A model generated the notes under the pieces. It was not told where the DNA came from, ran no database searches, and saw only the letters and a list, made by a program, of their open reading frames with translations. Positions 34,517 through 42,450 of a DNA stretch of 64,000 nt are shown here, piece after piece (the stretch's first letter is position 1; every line of letters begins with the position of its first letter). The stretch lies in NCBI RefSeq assembly GCF_963678635.1, contig NC_087066.1, positions 8,895,954 to 8,959,953 of the forward strand, written 5' to 3'. The position numbers were made by a program, and so were the translations under genes. Source of the stretch: Symsagittifera roscoffensis (Eukaryota > Xenacoelomorpha > Acoela > Convolutidae).

Positions 34517-34876
34517 ATGTACGCTTCTCTTGACACGGATGTAGACTATTTCGATGATTTTAGGGATATATCTTCGAATGATAAACGTTTAGTTAGAGTC
34601 GGTGCAAAAACATTCGCACAGACCGGTACTTACATAACTATCAAATTGTACAAAAAAGACGAAGAGGGAACTTTTAAGTATCGACAAGGAATAACTTTGT
34701 CAACTGGTGAATTCGAGTCCTTGGCGGACAATTATACAAAAATCAAAAGGTTGACGAAAGCAAAAAACTGCGACGTGACTGAAAAACTTAGAAAAAAGCG
34801 AAACAAATCTAAAAAATCTTCATGCTCTGAAAAGGAATGCGAAAGTGAAAACGATGATAACTGTCGGGTTGTGTAA
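34517..34876 (+). CDS. PC4/Sub1-like single-stranded-DNA-binding protein
   Basis: The 119-residue frame has an N-terminal acidic segment. Its core at residues about 35-75 (TYITIKLYKKDEEGTFKYRQ, then GITLSTGEFESLADNYTKI) follows the PC4 pattern: a beta-strand pair, a basic/aromatic turn, GIxLS, then a helix. PC4-type domains bind single-stranded DNA and act in transcription or replication. The C-terminal third is Lys/Ser-rich, then acidic. It is on the plus strand, opposite to most Polinton genes, and is followed after 37 bp by the HUH-like gene. The similarity is motif-level by eye, so the fold assignment is moderate. Confidence 0.55.
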   Translation: MYASLDTDVDYFDDFRDISSNDKRLVRVGAKTFAQTGTYITIKLYKKDEEGTFKYRQGITLSTGEFESLADNYTKIKRLTKAKNCDVTEKLRKKRNKSKKSSCSEKECESENDDNCRVV

Positions 34877-34913
34877 CATTATCAACTCGTTATTCGATTG
34901 AAACTTCAAAGCA

Positions 34914-35540
34914 ATGGTTGAAGCAATGTATGAGCAATCCCCTGATTATTTCAAACAGTTCCGTAAAAATTACAAATTTTTCATCCTGAATCATGAACCC
35001 AACTTTTCAGGCTTCGCTTCAAAAGCAAATTTTGCAGTATCCTCCCATTCGAATAAATTAGATTTTTGCAACCATTCGATTGACAACGAAAAACATTATC
35101 ATGTGCTGGTCGAATTTACGAAAGAGTCTACCGATTTACTTAACAAGATGACTTCAAAAGCCTTCGTTTTTCCTTGTCTTCTCTCTACATTCAAATATTT
35201 AATTTTGGGTTGCTCCAACTATGAATTGTCTGGCCCTCTGATGGAAAAACTGAAAATAGCTGTGAATTATAACTCCATCAACAACTTAGATGTTAGTGGT
35301 GTTCCAGTTCGCAGACGATTGCCTCAAGTTTGCTTCGGCTCGCAGACTAAATCTGTTCAAACTCAAACTGACCTGATTACTAACGTAACAATTGAACGCT
35401 TTACTAATATTTTGAATGGTGAAAACGCTGCTGAGTTTTCTAAAATAATTGACATAATTTTAAGTGGGTATGGTTGTATGGAAATTGATTCAAACACTTT
35501 GTTTGTGAAATTTATCATGGAGAAGAAATTCAAGTTTTAA
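34914..35540 (+). CDS. Unknown 208-residue protein with a HUH-like motif
   Basis: The frame starts MVEAMYEQSPDYFKQF and has an early FFILNHEPN strand, then HYHVLVEF at residues about 61-68. The latter is a His-hydrophobic-His strand as in the HUH motif of rolling-circle and rolling-hairpin initiators. A Tyr that could act as nucleophile lies at STFKYLIL, about residue 91. A helicase domain is missing. The second half, with TQTDLITNVTIERF, resembles nothing I know. The partner gene and hairpin-bearing inverted repeats make a replication role attractive, but HxH pairs occur by chance and the call is tentative. Confidence 0.4.
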   Translation: MVEAMYEQSPDYFKQFRKNYKFFILNHEPNFSGFASKANFAVSSHSNKLDFCNHSIDNEKHYHVLVEFTKESTDLLNKMTSKAFVFPCLLSTFKYLILGCSNYELSGPLMEKLKIAVNYNSINNLDVSGVPVRRRLPQVCFGSQTKSVQTQTDLITNVTIERFTNILNGENAAEFSKIIDIILSGYGCMEIDSNTLFVKFIMEKKFKF

Positions 35541-35590
35541 ATATTGGTTTTCTTTCGCTCTTGTATATCAAAAAAATGTTACTACACAAG

Positions 35591-35712
35591 CGGGAGGCGT
35601 TCCCGAAGAGCGTAGCGACGAGCAACGCCGGGTTAGCTTTTGCCCCTTAAACCAAACGGCCGTGCCTTAATATTTCGAAGGACTTGATATGAAACTTTTC
35701 GCGGTTCACATA
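35591..35712 (-). repeat. Right arm of the internal inverted repeat
   Basis: Reverse complement of 32041-32160, from CGGGAGGCGTTCCCG to about GCGGTTCACATAA, with a handful of differences. It lies between the stop of the HUH-like gene and the end of the protease gene, so it marks the border between cargo block and capsid-gene cluster. Confidence 0.9.
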
Positions 35713-35804
35713 AACTTGCAGAAAAAAAACTTTGTTGTTAATAAGAATGAATTGAAAGAAAAAAAACGAATTTATAAATTTTACAAAAACATCAATAAAT
35801 TAAT

Positions 35805-36242
35805 TTAGAATAACATATGTTTGGCAAATCTTATCAAATCATGATCATTAAGTTTGAAACCTATTGGAAATTTGTTTGTAATTATAACATGAGCAACATA
35901 AATACAATAAAGTCCGCATAACACTGAATCAGCTGATTGTATTGGTTTTTTCAACAGTAGTTGATTTCCCTCGTGAATTGTACGTCGCATATTCTTGTAC
36001 ACGAGGGGATAATCACATAATCGTTTACCTAGAGGATCTGCGAAGAATATCTGTCCTCCAGCTTGAGCAAAAAGCAACCAGTGGGTTCCAGGTTGATCCG
36101 ATGGTGAGGCATTCATAATCATGAACGTATTATCGTTTTTCAGTACTGAAGAGCATGGCAAATCTGCCGGAAAAACACCTCTAAAGCGATGTTTCAAATG
36201 TTTACAACGGTTAATAATTTCTACTAGTTGAAGATTATCCAT
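35805..36242 (-). CDS. Adenovirus-type cysteine maturation protease
   Basis: The 145-residue protein is of the C5/Ulp1-like class that processes capsid precursors in Polintons and adenoviruses. The catalytic set is visible: His in GTHWLLFAQAG (about residue 54), acidic Asp in FFADPLGKR (about residue 69), and Gln and Cys in IQSADSVLCGLYCIYVAH (about residues 101 and 109). It is compact, with no extra domains. It begins only 7 bp after the end of the major capsid gene, in line with a shared transcript. The frame is intact. Confidence 0.85.
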   Translation of the reverse strand: MDNLQLVEIINRCKHLKHRFRGVFPADLPCSSVLKNDNTFMIMNASPSDQPGTHWLLFAQAGGQIFFADPLGKRLCDYPLVYKNMRRTIHEGNQLLLKKPIQSADSVLCGLYCIYVAHVIITNKFPIGFKLNDHDLIRFAKHMLF

Positions 36243-36249
36243 GTCTATC

Positions 36250-37767
36250 TTAGGTCATAAGAGTGTTTTTGGTAATTTTTCTATCTGAACGCACATAAAC
36301 TGTTGATGCACGCTCTCCCATAAACAATAATCCGACGTTATTACCGAGACCTGCGTCAAACTTGAGTTCGAGCGAAATAGTGCAATTGGTCAATTCAGGA
36401 TGAATAAAATCGTGTGAAGCCTCCTGAGTAGACGTGAGATCAAAAGCCATAATATAATGATTATCATAATTAGCGAGACTGATTCCATGACTAGTGTTTA
36501 AAACAAAATCAAGAGCCTCAAGCGTATTGTAATAAATTCTTTTATTGTCTGATGTTGAGATGGGAGTTCCGGCAATGGGTAGACCGTTTCTGTACACAAT
36601 GATCTCATTCAACCCAAATTTCTGGTAATGAAAAGGGTTTGTTCTATTAGTACCCAAATATGCTTCGTTTATGCTCATTGCTACTATCATTCTTCGAACA
36701 GGTTCTTTTGCAAAAACATCCTCTTGTCGCCAGCTTTGTACTCCTGCAGTTGCGAGAAACGTTTTTGGTACTACTTCGATGTAATTGTAAATTGCCGGGT
36801 TCTTCAACAAAGTTTTTTCTATTGATGAGAGAACATAGTCAGTCACAGTCATCTTTCTGACATAGAGGTTAGCTTCGATTATTTGGACCTTGTAGTGTTT
36901 AGCTGCATCTTCAGATATGACAACAAAATCATTAGGAGAACGTCTAAGAGACAATCTTATCGTCACACCGCTAAGTAGATGCTTGTCACACGACAAAAAG
37001 TCGCAAGCAATTTTACCAAATAGCTTCAGCTCGCTCTAGGCCGCAACGAGACCTTTACGCTCCGTAACATCATCAGCTCTCCTTCCAGCACCGTCAATGG
37101 CTGATGGATTTTCTTCATAATAATAACCTTGACAAGCCAACCATGTTTTCTTGGTATCATTACCGTATGAAAATTCGGTCTCAATAAAGCTTTTATGGGC
37201 AAAATTAGCATTGGTAGTTGATATTTTTTCACCATTCAGAGACAGTGTACACTCAGAAAATAATGAAGATAAAGGATTGTTAACAAAATACGGCGTATCT
37301 CTGTTTGCCGCCTCTGTAGCATGCGTTCGAAGCACGTTTCCATTGCTTCGAACAATTCGTGCAACTATTTCCAAACGAGTACGTTGAAGATCGATGAAAT
37401 TATTTCTGTCGCCGAGTACTTCAAACTCGAGCATAGGACCATCAGGAGAGTAGGAAGGTCCAATTTTTTGGCTGAATGGATTTTCAAAAGTGACAAGTAA
37501 AGGCGGTTTCTCAAATAAGTCCAAGGAGCTGTGAGTTGCTTCACTCGGGATTAAATTAGAAATCATTTTTAACCCTTGTAAAGAAATCGGAGCGACTTCT
37601 CTGTGCAGTTCGTTTTCTGGGAATGACGCGTCTCGTTTTTCGTTTAAACGCCGTCGTTCTTTTCGGATGACTTTTCCGAGATCTACTTCCTCCTCCTTCT
37701 TGCTTTTTGATTGTTTTTCTAACGGTGCTTTCGAGTGCCTGCTTAGGACTTTTTCTTTTTGTTGCAA
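36250..37767 (-). CDS. Major capsid protein (double jelly-roll), interrupted by one amber codon
   Basis: Two open pieces (37039-37767 and 36250-37035) are in the same frame, parted only by a TAG at 37036-37038, and together make about 505 codons, the usual Polinton size. The first piece has a Lys/Arg-rich head and the jelly-roll words SYSPDGPMLEFEVLGDRNNF, TPYFVNNPLSSLF and LNGEKISTTNANF. The second has the LLSGVTIRLSL strand, HYQKFGLNEI and NGLPIAGTP typical of the family's end. A single substitution explains the stop. Read-through cannot be excluded but nothing suggests it. The start overlaps the pX-like gene by 25 bp. Confidence 0.88.
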
Positions 37768-37973
37768 CTTCTATCAGTTCTGGAGCTGCCTGAAGAAGTA
37801 GTTCTTTTCCGATTTTTTTTAGCCGCGGGTATCACAAATTTTCGAGCCAGTGGAAGTGCGACTCTTCCTATTCCCAAGGCTAATGCACCGAAGCCACTGC
37901 CTCGTTGTCTATAATGCCCCGAGAAATGTGGTAGGTTTGCTTGGTTGTGGTAATATGAATCCATTTTGATCAA
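37743..37973 (-). CDS. Small basic virion protein, adenovirus pX/pVI-like
   Basis: The 76-residue protein has a Tyr/His/Gln-rich head, then RQRGSGFGALALGIGRVALP, a glycine-rich amphipathic or hydrophobic segment, and a Lys/Arg/Ser-rich tail ending NKKKKS. Short proteins of this build sit between penton and major capsid genes in many Polintons and are thought to be core or membrane-lytic virion proteins. It overlaps the upstream penton gene by ATGA (37970-37973) and the major capsid start by 25 bp. The size and position support the call more than sequence does. Confidence 0.6.
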   Translation of the reverse strand: MIKMDSYYHNQANLPHFSGHYRQRGSGFGALALGIGRVALPLARKFVIPAAKKNRKRTTSSGSSRTDRSCNKKKKS

Positions 37974-38863
37974 TTGCTAAACTTTTGAAATTTCAAAGTC
38001 AGAACAACTTTTCCCCCTCCAGCGAAAGGAACAAGTCCTCCAGTTTCTGTGCGCAAGTTCACAGAAATATTGGAAATATTATTGACCAAAAGTTTTTTAA
38101 AATCCAAATTACTAAACACTTTACGATGATTCGGTTCAATTGTACATGCGTAACCGTTTTTCACTCGACGATTTGTATCAATGACTCGTAAAAGGGGTGC
38201 TTTTGTGTCTCCGACTATTTGATAATGAATTATGTCCAGATAAATAAACATAAGATGAGTACCAGCGCATACATCAACGGGATAGTCAGCAATAAGATCT
38301 TGGGTAGAGAATGTGCTATGTTTCGTGCTTCCTTGTTTGTAACCTATATGATAACCAGTTCCATCTCTGACGCCTTTGAATCCAAGTAGGCTAGGAATTT
38401 GCGGGCTTGAAAAAGTTATACCTTCCCAATAATGCAGCCATAAAGAAAGATGTTTGGTTATTGGATCTATTACGGAATCCAATTTCTCTAATTCTGTCTT
38501 TCGACGAATCTCGTCCAGTATTTGATCAATGCTCGTATATTCTCCTTTTGTTATTTTTGCTGTTTCTCCAAGGTAAGGTCTGGAGATCTTGTCTTTCTCA
38601 ACTTTCATGCTTGCTATAACCCGATCTTTTTTGTAGTACACAATGTTGTTGTCAGTTACGTTGTTTATCTGAGTGGGGAAGGTAATTTCTGTAACTGCTA
38701 CTCTCCATTCACCTTGCAAATTTATTTCTTCACTCAAGAGATTTTTGAAGTTGGCCAGAGTGTTATCTTTAAAAACGTTCATTGATGCAGATGAAACTAG
38801 GGTAATTGTGAAGGAAGGGGGAACATTATGGGTGAAAAGGCTGTTGGAAGTGCCCTCAGTCAT
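37970..38863 (-). CDS. Minor capsid (penton-like, single jelly-roll) protein
   Basis: The 297 residues are intact. The N-terminal region SFTITLVSSASMNVFKDN, followed by NFKNLLSEEINLQGEWRVAV and TEITFPTQINNV, is the conserved Polinton penton signature. The end has FAGGGKVVLTLKFQKF. It forms the capsid vertices with the major capsid protein. It overlaps the integrase end by 8 bp and the small pX-like gene by 4 bp, so it is in one tight cluster. The central region with LHYWEGITFSSPQIPSLLGF is also a family landmark. Confidence 0.85.
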   Translation of the reverse strand: MTEGTSNSLFTHNVPPSFTITLVSSASMNVFKDNTLANFKNLLSEEINLQGEWRVAVTEITFPTQINNVTDNNIVYYKKDRVIASMKVEKDKISRPYLGETAKITKGEYTSIDQILDEIRRKTELEKLDSVIDPITKHLSLWLHYWEGITFSSPQIPSLLGFKGVRDGTGYHIGYKQGSTKHSTFSTQDLIADYPVDVCAGTHLMFIYLDIIHYQIVGDTKAPLLRVIDTNRRVKNGYACTIEPNHRKVFSNLDFKKLLVNNISNISVNLRTETGGLVPFAGGGKVVLTLKFQKFSN

Positions 38864-40076
38864 GATTGTCCTTCTCCAGAACGCGAATTAGTTCAGACTC
38901 GTAAAATTTTTCCTCAATCGGTTCTCTGTTAGAATCAATCAAATTGTAGGTTGGGGGATTTCGTGTTGGTATGTCAAAAACTTCAAACACTTCATCGGTG
39001 AACGATTGTTTGTAACCCTTGCGAAAACGTATGTCTACTTTGGCAAGTCTAACATAATCACCAACATAAAGCTTTGGACGTCGAACTAACTTCAAAGACT
39101 GTTCTGCTCTTAATGAAATCAGGCGAGGAACATCTTTTTTAGTTACTTTATTTGGTGCAAGATTTGTGACACGATTTGTTCTCGAATTAATTGCAATGAC
39201 AAAATCTTGCAATTTGTCAATGTATGAGTAAGTCCTTTTATCCTCCAAGTACTTATAAATAAGATTTTTCAAGGAACGGATATTTCTCTCAGCGAATGCG
39301 GACTTTTTCTCGCTCTCTGTGCTATATGTGTTTATGCCTTTCTTTTTACATAATGCTTCGAAGGACCCTTTAAACTCTGTGCCCTTGTCCACCCATACTT
39401 TTTCCGGTTGTTTTGTCGTTATCATTAGTTTGAACGCTTCTGCTGTTGTAGTAGCATACTTTGATTTCAAGGGTTGCACTCTGAGATAGCGGGACATGCA
39501 GTCAACTGCAACAAGCAGATACTTAACATCATGGTTGTACTGGGCAAGTTTATCAACAAAGGCCAGATCTAATGACCAGATTTCGTCGATATCGTAAACT
39601 ATGACCTTGAGTTGCGGCGTTTTTTGGATCACAGTTCGATATTTCATGTAAGCAGGTTCAGTATGAAGGAAATGTTTAACTTTCTTTCGCGACAAATTGC
39701 TTGCTTTTATCAAGTTGTTCACACTACCAAATAACGCGGGACCTTTGTCACTGTATTTAGTTTTCAACAATTTTTCTTCAATCTTGGTAATTTTCCCATT
39801 GTTTTGTTTGCGCCTTCCTCTTTTCTGACGTTGGAGAATCTGAATCGTTATGGGGCGTTCCGTATGAGTCAGAGCCTTCTTCTGACTCTTTTTCACGTTT
39901 TTGGTTTTTGGTTTTTCTATTACCGCTGAGACTTTTTCGTTTGTGTTTTTTACTTCTCTTAAGGTTTGCACTACTTTTTTCCTGCCAAGTGGGCGACGTT
40001 GAGCGGGTTCTTGAGAGTCCGGGTTCTCGTTTCTCTTGAGCGTTAATAGGCGCTGACTGAACCGCGTGTTTGGCAT
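38856..40076 (-). CDS. Polinton integrase (retroviral DDE type)
   Basis: The 406-residue enzyme inserts the element and makes the 6-bp duplication. The catalytic core (about residues 165-290) has WSLDLAFVDKL (first Asp), VWVDKGTEFKGSF (second Asp) and KKSAFAERNIRSLKNLI (Glu), all present. Upstream lies the N-terminal fold with YSDKGPALFGSVNNLI and KVKHFLHTE. Downstream are GDYVRLAKVD and PTYNLIDSNREPIEEKFYE, SH3- or chromo-like, giving a C-terminal chromatin-binding module. The Lys/Arg-rich first 90 residues overlap the PY-type gene in another frame by 299 bp, so the true start may be internal, or those codons may belong to the PY frame. Confidence 0.9.
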   Translation of the reverse strand: MPNTRFSQRLLTLKRNENPDSQEPAQRRPLGRKKVVQTLREVKNTNEKVSAVIEKPKTKNVKKSQKKALTHTERPITIQILQRQKRGRRKQNNGKITKIEEKLLKTKYSDKGPALFGSVNNLIKASNLSRKKVKHFLHTEPAYMKYRTVIQKTPQLKVIVYDIDEIWSLDLAFVDKLAQYNHDVKYLLVAVDCMSRYLRVQPLKSKYATTTAEAFKLMITTKQPEKVWVDKGTEFKGSFEALCKKKGINTYSTESEKKSAFAERNIRSLKNLIYKYLEDKRTYSYIDKLQDFVIAINSRTNRVTNLAPNKVTKKDVPRLISLRAEQSLKLVRRPKLYVGDYVRLAKVDIRFRKGYKQSFTDEVFEVFDIPTRNPPTYNLIDSNREPIEEKFYESELIRVLEKDNHD

Positions 40077-40638
40077 TTCGATTTATTACCAGGTTTTCAT
40101 TCAAGTTGAGAGCAGTTAAAATGTTAATGAACGCCGGATTGTGTAATTTTTTCGTTGGTTGTTGTATGTCGTATAAAAATTTTGTAGCTTTAAGTCCTGT
40201 TGGTACTTTATCTACATATATCACCTCATTGTCACGGTTTATGGTTACTCTTTCTGAATTTTCTATGATTTCAAGTACGGTTTTTGCTCTAACAAATTTT
40301 TTGTCTTCTAAAACTTGTAACTGTCCTAAAATGCTTTCGGTCTGTCTATTGTGTTTCTCTTCTAGTATTTCGTCTTTAACACGCTCGACCGGTACTTCTT
40401 CATCGTCCGTTAACAGTTTAAGCTGTTCTTGTTGGGGCTCAACATTATCCGTAAATGTTTCCTTCGTTGCAGTAGTCTTACTAGTTTGTGGAGGTAATTG
40501 GGGTCTAAGCCGGTTAAGATAGGACAGTTGAGCTTTTTTATGTTTAATATTATTATCATGAAGAACACGTGCAGCATGTGGCTGCTCTTTAACATATAAG
40601 CGTTTCGGAATTAGAATGAATTCTTCAGCAGTCATCAT
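39778..40638 (-). CDS. Polinton PY-type conserved protein
   Basis: It starts most plausibly at the TAATG overlap with the gene before it (start at 40638), giving about 286 residues. The early TAEEFILIPKRLYVKEQPHA block and the KTVLEIIENSERVTINRDNE and PAFINILTALNLNENLV region are features I associate with the Polinton PY family, whose role in the virion or genome packaging is not settled. The final 90 residues are low-complexity, Ser/Lys/Glu-rich and share their DNA with the integrase N-terminus in another frame. The integrase-frame word MPNTRFSQRLLTLKRN looks like the usual PY end, hinting at a frameshift near 40078. Confidence 0.65.
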   Translation of the reverse strand: MMTAEEFILIPKRLYVKEQPHAARVLHDNNIKHKKAQLSYLNRLRPQLPPQTSKTTATKETFTDNVEPQQEQLKLLTDDEEVPVERVKDEILEEKHNRQTESILGQLQVLEDKKFVRAKTVLEIIENSERVTINRDNEVIYVDKVPTGLKATKFLYDIQQPTKKLHNPAFINILTALNLNENLVINRNAKHAVQSAPINAQEKREPGLSRTRSTSPTWQEKSSANLKRSKKHKRKSLSGNRKTKNQKREKESEEGSDSYGTPHNDSDSPTSEKRKAQTKQWENYQD

Positions 40639-40943
40639 TAAGTTGTGAGGTACTTGTAACAAAAATAAAGTATTTGTCGAACTAAATGGAAGCCTTCTTT
40701 ACTCAAAATAATCGCACGTTTTTTGACAACACTGGTTTTTGGAGTTATTAAGTATTTGTATGCTGTCTCGAATCGTTCGATGTTTGCGATTTTAACGGGT
40801 ACGTTTCCATTGACTACATTGAGCAAACATTCACAAATAAGTGTTATGATCTCACGATTTGAAGTTTTTCTAATTAATCTTCTTAGCTGGTCAGGTTTCA
40901 GTTGTACCATATGCCGCAGAATAGATAAGTTTTTCTTTTTCAT
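40638..40943 (-). CDS. Small conserved Polinton protein (helical, basic)
   Basis: The 101 residues include the words QLRRLIRKTSNREIITLICE, CLLNVVNGNVPV and KYLITPKTSVVKKRAIILSK. They match a short protein that recurs in Polinton gene clusters beside the ATPase. Its function is unknown; a virion or DNA-associated role is possible. Two starts are possible (40943, or the internal Met at 40910). The shorter one reduces the overlap with the ATPase gene to about 20 bp. The stop overlaps the next start as TAATG. Confidence 0.6.
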   Translation of the reverse strand: MKKKNLSILRHMVQLKPDQLRRLIRKTSNREIITLICECLLNVVNGNVPVKIANIERFETAYKYLITPKTSVVKKRAIILSKEGFHLVRQILYFCYKYLTT

Positions 40944-41592
40944 TTGTGATTGGAGTAGTTTCTGCTTCAGATAAGGGTAAATAAAAAACTGTTGGCCCAG
41001 GTGGTGTGATATTTGAACAATATCTCAAACAATCTGATGTACGGGGGTCCAAGTCGATTAGAAGATGTCCAAAAGAGTCTCTGGTAGCTAATTCGTAACA
41101 GTTTCTCAAAAATTTTGATACATTCAATTGTCTTCCTAAAAGATCTAGTTGCTGAACGTCGCGAGGCGATTTGAACAGAATGATGTGTGAAGTGTTCAAA
41201 TCAGTCGTACGCGGCCATCGACTTTGTTGAAACAAGTTATGCTTAACATATATTACATCTATCCCTCTATGTCTACCCGCTGTCGCTAACCTAACAAATT
41301 CCTTGTCATTATAGATGTCTTCACATGAATCATCGAAAACTAGAAGAACATTTTCTAATTTTCTCACAGATTCGAATCCGTCGAATTTCTTGAACTCCAC
41401 ATTCACTTCGCGAGAAGACACTTTTTCTGAGAATGCAGGTTGCATCTCTTTGTAAAGATATAGAACGGTTCCAAATTTAGGGTAAAAAGTATTTCCCATC
41501 AGAAGTTTCAAAATTGACTCAGTTTTCCCGGATCCTGAAGGTCCCACTATCGCCATAAAAATTCTTGTCGAAGTATCAATCACTTTATTCAT
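40891..41592 (-). CDS. FtsK/HerA-type genome-packaging ATPase
   Basis: P-loop ATPase that drives DNA into capsids. Walker A is IVGPSGSGKTES and Walker B is LENVLLVFDDS. Downstream, ATAGRHRGIDVIYVKHNLFQ and a DLNTSHIILFKSPRD block are the sensor region of A32-like viral ATPases. The frame opens at 41664, but the Met at 41592 forms an ATGA overlap with the stop of the membrane-protein gene and sits right before the beta-strand leading to the P-loop, so I prefer it (about 233 residues). No lesion is seen. Confidence 0.88.
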   Translation of the reverse strand: MNKVIDTSTRIFMAIVGPSGSGKTESILKLLMGNTFYPKFGTVLYLYKEMQPAFSEKVSSREVNVEFKKFDGFESVRKLENVLLVFDDSCEDIYNDKEFVRLATAGRHRGIDVIYVKHNLFQQSRWPRTTDLNTSHIILFKSPRDVQQLDLLGRQLNVSKFLRNCYELATRDSFGHLLIDLDPRTSDCLRYCSNITPPGPTVFYLPLSEAETTPITNEKEKLIYSAAYGTTET

Positions 41593-41873
41593 ATTCTTGG
41601 GTTTGGTAGTACGTAACCAACCAAGCCTGATAAAATCGAGAACCAAACTGACGTTTCTTCGCAACTTAATTTAGTGAAAGAAAGTTTGAGAATGCAGAAA
41701 GTTAGTAAAATTAGAATTACTACCATTTGCGCAACAAAAACTACTTCAGACCTTGGCAAAGTTACATTGTTACAAAACTTCCATGATTTTTTTTCACTGT
41801 TTGTCTCGTTATAAACAAACTCTGTTACTAATGTTGCGTCAGGTTCATCTACTGCTGTTGTTGCTTCTGACAT
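41589..41873 (-). CDS. Polinton small membrane protein
   Basis: The 94 residues have a polar N-terminal half, one clear transmembrane helix (SEVVFVAQMVVILILLTFCI) and a conserved tail (SVWFSILSGLVGYVLPNP). This TM-plus-LPNP layout recurs next to the packaging ATPase in animal Polintons, so a virion or assembly membrane role is likely but unproven. It overlaps the ATPase start by ATGA (41589-41592), suggesting coupled translation or one transcript. Confidence 0.7.
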   Translation of the reverse strand: MSEATTAVDEPDATLVTEFVYNETNSEKKSWKFCNNVTLPRSEVVFVAQMVVILILLTFCILKLSFTKLSCEETSVWFSILSGLVGYVLPNPRI

Positions 41874-41945
41874 TTGAGAAACTATTTATTCTACAGACTG
41901 TGTTAGACTTTTTCTCTCTGTGAATGAAGCTTGTAAAAAATTAAA

Positions 41946-42450
41946 TTACTTTTGAGAACAGTAAAAAATTTCATAACGTGTGAATTCTCGATCATTTATG
42001 TCATGCATTTCTAAAACAAAGTTTGCTGGGATGTTTGCAGTTTTTTTGTAGTACATTATTTTCTTCACAGTAACCTCTTTCACAATCGTCTTAATCTCAT
42101 CTGGCAATTCACTGCTGTTTAGATCCATCTGAACTCCTGGCTGACGTTTGGGTACTAAGACTAGTTCGGGAAGATATACTCCTCGCTTGCTGGCTAATAT
42201 TTCTGATAAACTTGAATCTCTGGAAGTATACAAATTGATCAATAACTGGAAAAAACCTCTTCAACGTAGACAACTCTTCTTCGGAAATTATTATTTGCTC
42301 CTTCCTCTGAACAATTTGGCCACTGCAATCAATACGCTCTATTCTCGTTAATGAAATTTTAATATCACCCTCTGGAGTCATCCACGCACAAAGCATTGAA
42401 TTTGGTGATAGGTATGTCTCCACTTTCGCTGATCTCTCGCTGTTGTTCAT
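41946..42450 (-). pseudogene. PC4-like Polinton protein broken by a frameshift
   Basis: The first piece (about 42240-42450) has SPNSMLCAWMTPEGDIKIS, TRIERIDCSGQIVQRKE and IIISEEELSTLKRFFPVI. This follows the same strand-turn-GIxLS-helix order as the PC4-like gene at 34517, with IIIS in place of GIxLS. The second piece (41946-42236) is in a different frame, with LASKRGVYLPELVLVPKRQ and NIPANFVLEMHD. The frames meet around 42236-42256, where a six-base A run (42250-42255) is the likely slip site. A ssDNA-binding role is inferred by eye only. Confidence 0.45.

Larger units (their letters stand above)
32041..35712. mobile_element. 3.7-kb block framed by inverted repeats inside the Polinton
   Basis: Two 120-bp inverted repeats enclose 3.4 kb. 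Contents: a minus-strand gene for a basic-tailed NLS protein (33247-33891) and, unlike the rest of the Polinton, two plus-strand genes 37 bp apart (PC4-like 34517-34876, HUH-like 34914-35540). Structure and opposite orientation suggest a cargo cassette or nested element acquired as a unit. I could not identify a target duplication at its edges, so an origin by internal inversion or replication-linked duplication remains possible. Confidence 0.55.

Noticed and set aside
40070-40522. 150-codon Ser-rich plus-strand frame
   Set aside because: Antisense shadow of the PY-type gene.
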